Positions 11,790 through 23,123 of a stretch of 64,000 bases of DNA are shown here, in pieces. The stretch comes from Diplosphaera chodatii (Eukaryota; Chlorophyta; Trebouxiophyceae; Prasiolales; Stichococcaceae), in the NCBI GenBank assembly GCA_032358165.1, contig JAALGY010000031.1, positions 2,728,001-2,792,000 of the forward strand. Direction: 5' to 3'. The translations under genes were made by a program, and so were the position numbers. The notes under the pieces were generated by a model. That model saw nothing but the letters and a program-made list of their open reading frames with translations, was not told the DNA's origin and did not search any database. The stretch's first letter is position 1. Each line of letters starts with the position of its first letter.

Positions 11790-12815
11790 GGGCGCTGTGT
11801 GGATAGCAGCTCAATCGGCGCTCAGCTGATCGGGGTTCGAGGAGTGTAATGTATGATGGCACACGGCTCTGCACTTTGCAAGGCAACCAGGATGACCGCC
11901 CCAGGGTGCGCTGCAAGGGAGAATCTTGTCCGATTGGAGATCTCGAAATCTCCAGATGCATATGGGCTGTGGGCGACCCAGTTGCGCGCTAGCTACAAAT
12001 TGTACTAAACAGACCTGCAAACCGCTGCATACCGCGCATTGCACCCAGTAGGTTGCGATACAGTAGCACAGATCGACTGCCCGCGCTTCCGAAACCCGGC
12101 GACCAGGGTGAGCCGGTCCCGAAAGTCGGATATGCCCTGCGACCTGCAGGTCATTGGTATTGCGCATAATGCGCTCCGGCATGCCTTCATGGACCGTATG
12201 CATTGCATCCAACCACCAGCTGCATGTGAACCCCTTCTGGTGGGCTATGCACGGACCACTTTCCGGTGCCATCGGAAAAGTGCCGTTGCATGCGTCTGGC
12301 TCCTGACAGGACAGCCGGGTCGGCACCGCTGTACAAGTGATTGAGCGTGGCATGATCAAGTTCAGCACCTTGAAGCGGATTTGGCGGCACCAGCAGGCGC
12401 CCCCTGCGCTCGCGATGCCTGCACACTTATCAGGGTTAATCACTATTCACTGCTGTCGTGCTGTCGTGCTGCGCGCAGGGGGCACACCCGTGCGCTCGGC
12501 CTGCGGGGAAGACGAACGCCTGCTGTGTGGCGTTCGTCCGTCAGCGCCGCCGCAGGCGCTGACCAAAACACACATTCGGCTGTCACACTTGCTGTGGCCA
12601 CATCTCAGGTGAAGCGCCTTCTGCTCTCGCCGCTGCAGCTGCACCTGCACGTTACGGTGCCTACACCTGTTACCAACCTCAAACCAGGCTGCATGCACAT
12701 CAATATGCCGTGTGCGCGCCGGGCAGCCTGACGCTCATGGCACATCCCCAGGATGCTGACCCACAAGTTCTTGCTGTTGCTTCCAGTCCCGCGCCGCAGC
12801 CCCGCATCGTCTGCC
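11790..12815. other. intergenic region between the NTF2-like and bZIP genes
   Basis: No credible gene. A 210-codon minus-strand ORF (11811-12443) matches no family and has Cys/His/Trp composition typical of chance. The region should carry the short 3' UTR of the upstream gene and the promoter of the first bZIP gene. Confidence 0.4.
11845..11849 (+). promoter_or_regulatory. candidate TGTAA polyadenylation signal (NTF2-like gene)
   Basis: TGTAA 56 bases after the TGA stop. The implied 3' UTR is unusually short, so a more distal signal is possible. Confidence 0.35.
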
Positions 12816-15665
12816 ATGGATCGTCTGAACAACGTCTGGGCACCTGGAGCGATGCCAAACATGGCGTCGCCCTTCCGGAACGCCACCGCCGATGGCAGCC
12901 AGACCGGCTGCGGCATCATGATCGGCTCGGAACACATGCCAAGCTGCAGGTCGGCGTGGCTTCAGCCTCTTGTGTGACTGCTACTGCAGATTGGTCTGGT
13001 GTTGACAACGCACGATGAGTATTCACAATGTCAAGCCTTACCGGGTCTGATGCCATCCTGACAAGATGCCAGGCTGCGGCCCGGTGGCTGCGCACGATGA
13101 CACCTGGCATCGTTGCATGTTTGCAGCCACTCTTCGGGGGCGCTGGTGTCGGACGTGCCCAGCTCGCCAAGCAGCAGCTTCGAGCCCGCGGTGGTCACCC
13201 TGCAGCAGGGGCCCAGGGAGCCCACCCTGCAGCAGTACCTGGCGCACGGGCACGGCCACAACACCCGCTGCGCCGCCACAGCCGCCGCCGGCCTGTCCTT
13301 TGCCGCCGACGGTCGAGCGCTGATGGTGCCACAGGAGCCGCCGGGGCCGCAGCCCCAGGCGCCCCCCCTGCAGCAGGCCCGCCGCAAGATCGGCCGCCCC
13401 ATCGCCTTCACTGGCGACCCCGACTCCAAGGAGCTCACCGACGCCGAGCGCCGCCGCCTGAAGAGGCACGCACCTCAACTTCTGATAGCTTCCAGCTGCT
13501 TGCTGGAGGTTCTTGCTGTTCGCCGATGTCCGCGCAACACGCCTACAGCTGTGATTGCTGCAGCTGCTGTGCAGCAGGCAGAGATGCGTGCTGTGACAGC
13601 AGCTCTTGGTGCTGACGGGTGTCGTGCGCGCTGCAGGCGCGCCGCCAACCGGGAGTCCGCGCGGCGGGTGCGGATGCGGCGGCAGGAGATGCTGTGCGCA
13701 ACGCAGGTACGTCTGCTGCCCCGCATTGAGCCCCTGACGGCTGCACCGCCCATCTGCATGGCCGTTGCCGAAGCGCCATGTCACTGACGGCTGCACCGGC
13801 CACATGCATGGCCAAGGGCATGCCAGCGGCAGCCGCACCACATAGGTTGCTGTGTGCTGCCGACCCTTCCTGTCTGGCGGCCAGGCTGCCGGATGCCTCG
13901 GGGTCGACGTGTTGCAGGGCCCTGACAGCGGTTGTGTGCGATAACCGCAGGCCCGCCTGGAGAAGATGCAAGGTCATGTGCTGGCGCTTACTGCCCGGCT
14001 GCAGCAGGCGCGCCTGCCCATCCAGTCGACATCTCTGGCCACACTTTGTTGTGCATGCCACTGTCCCGCCTGCACTGCAGCACCTGCCCAGCCCTGTGCC
14101 TGAAGACAGGGCTATGGCCTCAGCATGGCTGTGCGCATGGCAATGCGCCAGTGCACATGGCGGTGCACACCACGATGTACTAAAGCATGCCCATGTCCAC
14201 AGAACGACAGCATACCGTCAGTCTAGCGCACATGAGGGGCCAGCAGAGGTATTGAGCATGTCAGCAGGCCGACATTTCAGCAGCCTGCACCCTGCAGGCT
14301 GAGGCGCAGCGCGCGGGGCTGATGCAGCAGGTGGCGGAGTGGAGCCGGAGGCAGGAAGCCGAGCTGGGATGCGCTGCACCGCCGCCGGAGGCCCCCGCCA
14401 ACAACAAGCAGGTCGGAAGCCTGGCGCCCCACTGCAGAAGCCCCGCTTCTGTCCTCAGCGGTCTGTGCTCTTACGTCTTTACAATATGAAAGTTCACAGT
14501 TGTGATGGGTCTGAATGCGTCTTGCACCGCTCCCAGAACACGTACGTCGTGACCCCGCATGGCAACATGAGGCCAGGTGGCAAGACATCGTGCTGCCCCT
14601 TACCCCAGGGACCCGCTGTCGACACTGGCGCCCACCCTGCCGTGGAGCACCCCCCATCCGACACCTGTGCGGAAGACGGCACGCCGGCCATGCAGCTGGC
14701 GGGCCACCCTGGAGCAGCAGCCGCCGCCGGTGCCTGCGGCGAGGGGTGCCCCCGCCCGGGCGCTGAGGCCACCGTCACCAGCGGCGCGCTGGCCAACGGC
14801 GGCAGCGCCCTCGCCCCGCCGCCTGGCCCTGTAGCGGCAGCCGGGGCCTGTCGGACCGTGACGACCCTGGGCGCCGACGCCGGCGCCGGCGCCTGCTGCA
14901 GCCGCAGGCTCGGCAGCGGCGGCGGCGGCTTCCTGCCGCCGCCGCTGCCGGCGCCCCCGGCTGCGGGGCCCAAGCGCCCCACTGTCGTGTCAGTCACCCC
15001 GTCCGCCGGCACCATGCGCCTGACCTGCGCAGGTGAGCAAACAATCTGACGGTGCACCTGCACATACACAAGCCAAGCCATGCCAGGGCTACGAGAGCAT
15101 GATGCTCTTGTCCATAGACTCTAAAGCACGAAGTTTGCTCAGTTAAGTGTGACAGCTGTTGGGACACCAGAGCTGTAGTCCTGAGACTGAAGGCTCTTCC
15201 CTCTGTTTCTTTAAAAGCGGACAGTGTAGCCTCTGAAGGAACATGCCTGTGGCACCAATCGAACCCTGTGTGCTGCTGTTGCAGCATTGCCGCCAGTCAT
15301 CACCGCCATGCAGCACGCTGGCCAGCCTTGCTGCAGCTGGGACCCTAGCCCGGCAGGTCAGGGCTTTGCATACCAGGCTCCCGCGCTGCCGGAACTGCTG
15401 CCGCCCGGAGTGCAGGACGGTGTGCACATGTTGCACCCCGCTTGCAGAAATATGTGCTTCCCTTTCGTCTGTGCAGATGAGTTGTGAAACAGAGCACAAG
15501 GCTTCTCAGATTGTGGGCAAGTGGAAAGGGGTTGCTCGACTACCCCTCCAACCCTGCCCTCATGTCGTCTGAGTATTGGCATCCATCTCGCATGCAGACT
15601 GGCTGTCTGGCAGGGCGTCTGGGGATCTGGACGTGCTGCCGCTGCTGTCAAACGGCGGCCTGTGA
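12816..15665 (+). CDS. bZIP transcription factor, copy 1 (446 aa)
   Basis: Nuclear bZIP DNA-binding protein. Exons: 12816-12949, 13127-13465, 13637-13706, 13951-14007, 14298-14411, 14609-15032, 15285-15419, 15598-15665. The sum of 1341 nt gives 446 residues, with TGA at 15663-15665. The basic region spans exons 2 and 3: ELTDAERRRLKR joins RAANRESARRVRMRR, with the canonical N-x7-R. A leucine zipper continues through exons 3-5 (ARLEKMQGHVLALTARLQQ and following). Exon 6 is Ala/Gly/Pro-rich and disordered. The C-terminus DDWLSGRASGDLDVLPLL is acidic-hydrophobic and resembles that of the downstream paralogue. The introns after 13465 and 14007 use GC donors. The start is the ATG opening exon 1 (MDRLNN); an upstream start in another exon cannot be excluded. 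Target genes are unknown. Confidence 0.85.
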
Positions 15666-17897
15666 GGCGCTGGCTGCCAGCTGCCAGGCAGCTGCCCACC
15701 AAGCGCAACTGGCAGCTGCAGCCGGTGCACACTTGGAGGCGGATGCCGCCTGGCGCGCCGCAGCCAGCCAGTAGTAGTGGGTCACCCTGCTGAGGCGGAC
15801 GCCCCTGGCGGTGCCATGCGTGCCACACAAGCTATGGACCTTGCGACAACGACCCCACAGCTGCTGCTGGGGTCGTAGCAACACCCAAGATGACTGTATG
15901 CTGCAAGGGGGGGTGCCAGCTCGCAGCTGGCACCGGATGCAGCAAGGTGCTGGGCCACCAATTGCACCGGCCTCTGAACGATCAATGTACCTTGGTCGGT
16001 TTTGCGCTCTTGGCCGGCGCAGGATGAGATTCATCGGTGAGTCAGTTCAGTTCTGGCACTGCCGGGGCTTGCAATTGATGATCTGCCGGCGGTTGCACTG
16101 GCTGGCGACGGCTGCTACAGGGCCCCCCTTCGGCTCTGAGCACATCGTCGCCGCCAGGTGTTGTGCTTTTGCGATCACTTTCCAGCGATCACATCATGAT
16201 TCTGCTACTCTGGTTTATGCTTTTGCTAGACAGAAGGTCGTAGAACTTGGTTCGGTTTGGTAGTTGTGTGCTGCGTGCAGGCTGCACCCTGCATGTGGAC
16301 TGTTCTGGCATGCCAGTAATCAGCAGGTGCTGACTGGTGTGCCGACCGTTCGCTGTCGAATTCCTTCTCAACTGTGTACTGCTGCTGATGACAAACCGTC
16401 GTAGGCCCTGAACAGACCGGCATCTATCTGCTGGTGTGTTGTATAGTTCTGTAGACTGTATGTAATCACGCTGCGCTGTTCGAAACGCCGTGGACACCTT
16501 GTGGTTCCACGATGTAGAGCACCTTCTGTCCTATATGTTGTCGGCATATATATATGGCCACACACGAGAGAGCATCGATCAACTGACCGCCCACGCAGGC
16601 CACAAGCCCTCCCCTCGCATATCCAGGTGATGCGCCCAACCAGGCAGATATCGACCCCAGATACGAGATAGTCCGCTCAGTCACTATGTGATGTGACACG
16701 TCATGATGACTGACTACTAGGGTACAGGGCTGAACTATGAGGCACCTGCCCCACGATAGGCCGCGCAGCTGCAACGATCGATCGGGTTTGATTGATTGGG
16801 AGTGTAGATGTCTGGTAGCCGCAGATGCAATCGCCGCAGCGGCGGCAGCGGGCGTACGCCACCTGATTGGTGACGGGGACTGACAGGTGATGAGCTTATT
16901 ACGCCGTTGTATCCTGCCCAGCGGCATCCTGGCCCAAGCAAAGCCCGCCGCAGGCCGCGGCCTGACGCATCACGCAGCATACCTGAGATCGGGGCGCTCA
17001 TCGAATCAATGCGTGCGCACTTTCCGCCATTGGCACGCTCTATCTTGTATCTGTATGTCGCAGCGTTTGAGTTGGGTCTTGATGGAGTGCACCGCCTCTT
17101 CAACCCAAGCCACCAGATCAAACTGCATTCATAGAACTCTGTAATTGATTTCAGATCGCTGTTGTGCCCGTGCATTGCCGGATGCTGCCTGTTAAGATGC
17201 CGTGTTGCCCCTGACGTTCGTACAAGTTCTCGCGGGCGTGAGGCGGCGTGGCTTCCTGCACGCACAGGCCGACGTCTGGGCTTGCCCTCTGACGCACTGC
17301 AAGCTACTCAGACACTCACTTCTGTGCCCTGACGCGCGCCACGTTCGTGCGCCGCGTGCCAGTTGGGGCCGTCCGTCCAAAGCCCGGACTGTGCATTTGA
17401 GGCAGCCTGCACAAAAGGCAGGTGTACCAGCTGGCGTCCGTGCTCACGCTCCTTAAATGCACAGGTCCGACTCAGTTTCTAATCCGTCTGCGCGTGTGCA
17501 AGCTGCACCCAGCGCCGCGAGGCTGACGCCAGCCAGATAGGTCTGATTGTTACAAGCCAAATCAATAACAGGTGGCCCCAATCACTTCCAGTTGAAGCGG
17601 TTGGGCCAAGCTGCGCCGCCCATTCAAATCGGCCATCGCAGCTGCGCGAGCCAAAGGCGGCACCACACTGTACCACCTGCTGTGGAGCACGCCGGCAGGT
17701 CTGGACAAAAGTTGATGCTACCAGCACCATCGAGGTTGCCAACTTGCGCCAATCCCCTGCGCACACTTTGTGGCCAACGGGGTGGCCCTGACGCGTTGGC
17801 GGTGCAACCGTTGCTATAGATCGTTTGCACGGCGCAACACAGATGGACGGCTAACGTTGTTGCCCGCCCGCAGCGGTTCTGCAACAGCAGCGCATGC
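15666..17897. other. spacer between the tandem bZIP genes
   Basis: 2.2 kb without a supported exon. It holds the 3' UTR of bZIP copy 1 (TGTAA at 16461), a TATATATA tract near 16545-16553, and the presumed promoter of copy 2. The 176-codon minus ORF at 16735-17265 matches nothing recognisable. Confidence 0.45.
16461..16465 (+). promoter_or_regulatory. candidate TGTAA polyadenylation signal (bZIP copy 1)
   Basis: TGTAA about 800 bases after the stop at 15665, in a length range plausible for algal 3' UTRs. Confidence 0.4.
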
Positions 17898-20800
17898 ATG
17901 TCTTCACCCCGCCCGCAACGGGCTAGGTTGTGTGTCTGAGCTGCCTCTGCTCGCCACAAACACCATTCACTTTATTTTCTTATCGAGCAATCACTGTGAT
18001 GTATGTTTCATGCACCTGTAGGCGATGCTCCGGAGTCCTGGAGTCCAGCAGCAGCGGGCCTCCACCGCCTGACCAACTCAACAGCGCCCCATCGCATCCC
18101 AGCCCAGCCGCTCCGTCCCTGCTGAGCGGGCTGCCACCACCGCCAGCAGCCACGATGGACCGCCCGGAGGGCCCAACGGCTGCGGCCCGCCCCACAGCCA
18201 CGTGCACCAGGCTGCACAGCGGCAGCGCCGCCGACGGCGGCAGCTGCAGGATCAGCGCCGCCGCCGCCATGGCGGCGGGCATGGATGAGGCGTGGGCGAC
18301 GCCGTCCGACCCCCTGACGGGGCAGACCAGCGGCAGCGGCGACGTCAGCGAGCAGGGGCACCAGCAGCAGCCACTGCAGCAGGGTCAGTACAGGGCCGGG
18401 CGCCCGATCATGCACGCCGGCGACCCCGACTCCAAGGAGCTCACCGACGCCGAGCGCCGCCGCCTGAAACGGTGTGGTGTCCAGATCCCGCGTCAGATTT
18501 GCAGTGGGTGAAAAACCTGCACAACAGTGCTTAATCTCCGCTGCATATGTAAGGCAGCATTGATGCGACCGTCCATCGTCGATAGCATATGTGTTGAGAG
18601 CATGTTGCTGCAGACACGTACAGCTTGGGACGCAAATATTACTGTAAGCACTGATTTGATCTTCTGATGTATTTGCACAGGCGCCTGGCCAATCGCGAGT
18701 CTGCGCGGAGGGTGCGCCAGAAGCGGGTGGATGCGCAGTCCACGATCCAGGCGCGCTGCAGTGCACTCCTGAGCTTGCAGCCCTGTGGCTGCACACGAAC
18801 TGCATGCACTCGCAAGAAGTCATGACTGATGTCTGATGACTGATGACGAAGCTGATGACTGATGACCTGATCAACAACTCACAGCCTCTGAGTCTGGGTC
18901 GTCGTGGCCCAGCCCAGAGGCAACATGACTGCTAGCTGTCAGGCAGTACACGACACGTCTCATGCGTGCTTCTGCCGCCCTGCAGAGCCGCCTGGAGCAG
19001 ATGCAGGCGCATGTCAGTCTGCTCTACCGGCAGCTGAAGCAGGTGTGTCGAGCAGCAGCTGACGGGCGCAGGCGGCAGTGATGAGGGGCTGCTGCAGGCT
19101 GGATCGTCGGCATGCGCACTGACACATGTGCCCTGCTCTGGAACAGGCTGAGGTGGAGCGCAGGGTGCTCGTGCACAAGCTTGCGCATGTGGTGCGGGAG
19201 CATCAGGCGGTGGTGGAGGCGATGCCGGACATCGGCGAACCCTGCCCTCCCGGCAGCATCAGCGCCAACAACCTGCAGGTGGGTGCTGCCGTGACATCGG
19301 CAAGGGTGCTCTGTGCAGTGGGCACTCACCACTGGCAGCAGGCAGACAGGCAGCAGAGTGTTGCCGGCTGATCAGCTACCAGGACAAACTGGGTCATGAC
19401 ACACGATGACCATGGCAGGCGCACCATGATGCCAAAAGTGCAGCCTGACAGCAGTCTGCTTCCAGCTGCAGAGTTGCTGGGTGCAGTGCCGCAATAGAAC
19501 CTCTGACTGATGTCTGCAGTGCAGCATCGCTAATGTGCATCTTGTCAATGTCACAAAAAGGCTCTGACGCCGGCTTCGAACACAACGGTTCCCGGCTCAA
19601 GTGTGCAGCTGACTTCTTATGTAACACAGGACGGTCGGTGCCGAGGTATGACGCCACCTTACTGATCACAGGTGCCTGCTGTCACCACCATGGGAGCGGC
19701 GTACATCCACCCACACGTGAACAGCGTGGCGTTGGCCGCCGCCCCCACCAGGTCCAGCCCTGCAGTGCCGCACAGCGTGCTGCCGCCGGCGATGCAGCAG
19801 GGGTCCCCTGCAGCAGCGGCGGCGGCGGCGGCAGAGGCGGCGGCCTTCGACAACCGCCACCTCGCTGCCTCATGTGCGCCCCCTTCCAGCTGCCCCTCCA
19901 CCACTTGGACAGCATCTCATCGGCAGGCCCACCTTACTTCCAGCATCTGGCGCCTGTAATTGCTGCCGGCCTCTTCGCCAGGAGGCAATGTGGTTGCCGG
20001 CACGTCTGCCCCGCCTGCCTGGACTGCCGGGGGTTCGCTGCCAGACATCCCATGGCAGAGGCAACTCAACGTGTGGCTGACGTATGCAGCATGTGGCGCA
20101 GCTCCCCATATTGGGGCCTTCAGCCGCATCGGCGAGGGAGCAGTGTTGCAGCCTATCGCAGCCCACGCTGTGGCGCCTGCCAGAGGGCCCCCTGTAGCGG
20201 CGGCGCCGTCCCCCGCCCGCTGGGCCATCTCCTCCTCCAGCTGCCCGCACCGGTTCAGCGGCCGCAGCAGCGGCGCTGCGGGGGGGGCGCCCGGCTGCTA
20301 CGACCCCCGGCACGGGCCCCCGCCGCCTGCTGCCCTACAGGGCCTGCACCCAGCGGTCGTTGCCAGGGCGCCTGCACACCCCTACCCGACCTTCCCCTGC
20401 TGTGAGTCCCCACTCCATGGCACATCTTCTCAGGCGCTTGATTGTGCGCCCCAGACTGGCATGGGGGAGCCCATAGTAGCAGCAGCAGCAGTGTATCAGC
20501 ACGCACCTACAGTTGTGCGGTCGTTCATCCGTTTGCTGCCTTACATGCTGCTCAGCACTGTCGAGCAGGTCGCAAATGCCAAAGTGCCTGCTGTGCTGCC
20601 TGCAGCGCCGCGGTCGAAGCTGCGAGCCCCGATGTATGGCGCCTGGCAGAACAGGATGCACATGCCGCCCGGGCTGCACAGCCCCCCGCACGCCTGCATG
20701 CCTGAGGGTGAGGCCTCCTGTCGGTGCAGCTCCTGCTTCTAGACACACGTTGAGGCCGCTCTTGATATCTGCATCAGTGACTCAATGCAGTGCCTGGTAC

Positions 20801-20970
20801 TGTGTTGTCCGAGTCATCATCCACGGCGTCAGTCACACCAGCCCGGCATGTCCGCCGGCCCCTATTCAGGGATCCCAGTCCGCGATGATTGGCTCATATC
20901 TGCAGATGCGGTAGGCGGTCAGTCGCCTCAGGACATGGACATGCTTCGATCGCTGCTCGAGGGCTTCTGA
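17898..20970 (+). CDS. bZIP transcription factor, copy 2 (about 519 aa)
   Basis: Paralogue of the gene at 12816. Exons: 17898-17926 (weak), 18022-18471, 18681-18750, 18986-19042, 19147-19278, 19672-19873, 19985-20401, 20606-20707, 20870-20970. The sum is 1560 nt, with TGA at 20968-20970. The basic region ELTDAERRRLKR/RLANRESARRVRQKR has N-x7-R. The zipper runs through RLEQMQAHVSLLYRQLKQ and AEVERRVLVHKLAHVV. The exon holding the end of the basic region (70 nt) and the next (57 nt) have exactly the sizes and phases of copy 1. The intron after 18750 uses a GC donor. An in-frame TAA at 19957 is avoided only if 19874-19984 is an intron. The conserved C-terminal motif DDWL...DMDMLRSLL argues that it is. 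The first exon (MSSPRPQRA) was chosen by phase only, and its donor GTTGTG is weak. Confidence 0.75.
18822..18868. repeat. short degenerate tandem repeat in a bZIP2 intron
   Basis: Four or five imperfect copies of a TGATGACTGA-type unit in ~47 bases, inside intron 18751-18985. Probably a slippage product. Confidence 0.55.
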
Positions 20971-22074
20971 CGGGCTGGTGACCCAGCAGCAGCTGGGTGC
21001 TGAGGGGTCAGGCGACAGCGGAGTGCCGGCTGTGTGCAGAGTACAAAGCGCAGCTGCAGCGGGCGGCGCTCCTGACGACAAATAAACTCAACAGTGACGG
21101 CTGCCATTGGCAGCAGCAGCAAAGGTGTGAGCAGCTTCTCGCAGCCCCGTGCCGCTAGCTCAGCGCTGGGCAGCTCATGCTGTGGCAGCTCACATCAGCG
21201 TGCACAACATACTTATGTGTAGGGAAGGGACAGCATGACACGGCGGCCGTCTGCGGCATGCCATGGTGATGATTAGGGATTCATCACCGACAGCAGCCAG
21301 GGCAGCCGCTGGCGCGCGTGATGCCCTGTATCAGCGGGGAGTTTGCAGCCAAGACAGAACACCACATTGACCACCGACGGACCTTCGCAGTCAACGAAAC
21401 ATACATGCTCAAAGGAGACATGTGAGCAGGAAGCAGGGTGGAAGCTGGGAGATGGCTGCTGAAATTGCAGCTGTCTCGGATCTGACATAACCTAGCGTCT
21501 GCTGTGTGCCGGTGAAGGCATGCATATGGGAACTCGTGGCTGGGTCTGGTAGCAGATGAGCTCTGGATATTGTTAGGGTTCGGAGTCATCTGCTTACACG
21601 ATTGTGAGGACTGGTGGTCAACATTGCCACTTGCTGATGCCCTACGTAGGCGGGTGATGCGTTGCTGCAGGGCGTGCTGCCCTGCAGGAACCCATCGCCC
21701 ACGGCAGTTGAGTAGCAAGTGCCGTGCTTGCTTTGTTGCATTTGTATGTAGTTGACTCCCGGTAGTATCCGTGTGTGGGGGCGCATTGTTCTCGGCGGCG
21801 GTGATACCGTGTCATAAGACATGTTGCCTGTATGTGTTCAGCCTGACAAGTTGTGCCGCATGTTTGTGGCACATCTACCACTGCTCGGGGGTTGCTCAGC
21901 AGTGCGTGCAGCGCAGGGTCGAGTGACTGGTGTGCTTGCGCTGTTACATCGTGCTGAAACCATGCACAACCTCAATTTGTCTGCTTGCCAGTCATGACTG
22001 TAGTGCATGAATGATGGGTACAGGCTCCAGTGGTTCTGCAACGTGTTCGTGAGTAATAGCTCTGTGTAAGACAG

Positions 22075-22079
22075 ACTAT
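22075..22079 (+). promoter_or_regulatory. candidate TGTAA polyadenylation signal (bZIP copy 2)
   Basis: First plus-strand TGTAA seen downstream of the stop at 20970, about 1.1 kb away. Confidence 0.3.
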
Positions 22080-22245
22080 GCCAATAGCTTGAGAAGCTGT
22101 TGATGAAATTGAATCCAGGAGTGAACATGATGATGGTGCAGCGTAGAACAAACACCGGACCATACACCCCTACAAAGGCGATGCCCTTTCAGACTGGGGG
22201 CACATCGATGCTTTGCAGCGGAATAACATGCTGCAACTGCTTGTG

Positions 22246-22250
22246 TTACA
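22246..22250 (-). promoter_or_regulatory. candidate TGTAA polyadenylation signal (Myb-ANK gene)
   Basis: TTACA on the plus strand, i.e. TGTAA on the minus strand, about 870 bases beyond the minus-strand stop at 23124. Confidence 0.35.
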
Positions 22251-23123
22251 AGTTTGAACACGCACAGTCAACTAAAGAACCTAACGCTGCTCATGGTCTC
22301 AATGATGACAGTGTGGCAGAGCTCTGCTTGCGCAGGACTGCACATGTGCAAACTCTAACGATGGTGCAGCGTCAAACGTACCAAACAAGTGTGAACCCCA
22401 TCCCAATCCCATGTGTATCCAACTCAAACGTGACCGAAGCATAGTTGTTGGTACCGGCGCCGTGAGCAATGCAGTCACTTTGATGACCAGAGGTGCACAC
22501 AACCAAGTCCTCACCGCAACAGCTGTCTCAGGCAGCACAATCCTGTGCATCGTGCACACCCCAAAGTGCAAGAGCGGCACGCAAGAAAAGCAATGGCATG
22601 ACACCGTAGCAATGCACTGCTAGCAAGGGCAACACATCAGTCAGTTGGAATGCATACTTTGCCAGCTCAGATGGTCTTCTGCTACCGGCAAGGGTAGATA
22701 ACCCCTTTCCAAGCCTGCATGCACCCCACTCACATTTGACTCGGCTGCCTATTGCATGGCTCATCCCACAAGGCAGCCACCCCAAGAACACCCTACCCGT
22801 GTCCTGTCAAACCAGCTACAGCTGCTGCCGCTGGTAGTGCAGTCAGCTGTGCTCATGCGCCACCGGTACTACCTGCTGTAGTACAGCAAGGGTGCCTGAA
22901 GGGCATGGTGGCCGCTGCGGCTGGCGGCCTGCGTCTGGCGATGCTGCACTGCAAGCTTGGCATGGCCTGGCTGCCCAGTGTAATGCAGTCGTTCGCATTC
23001 CGAGGAAAGTAGTTGTCCCACTAAAGCCTGCAGCAGCCTGTCTGCGGCACTCGCGGTTCCAAATGTTGGCTGGTGGACATTGCTGACTAAAGTTGATAGT
23101 AGTAGCTGGTGAGTGCTGTGTTG

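Larger units (their letters stand above)
20971..23123. other. convergent intergenic region (bZIP2 / Myb-ANK 3' ends)
   Basis: Two genes face each other across 2.15 kb with no supported exon. TGTAA at 22075 (plus) and its complement at 22246-22250 (minus) would let the two 3' UTRs meet or nearly meet. Scattered ORFs are short and of chance composition. Confidence 0.45.

Noticed and set aside
11811..12443. 210-codon minus-strand ORF as a possible transposase
   Set aside because: No DDE/DDD, zinc-finger or reverse-transcriptase motif, no terminal repeats, and chance-like composition.
16735..17265. 176-codon minus-strand ORF between the bZIP genes
   Set aside because: No recognisable domain and no splice-linked partners; probably chance.
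21145..21230. tRNA-like A-box (TAGCTCAG.GCTGGG)
   Set aside because: No B-box (GGTTCGANTCC) downstream and no cloverleaf pairing.
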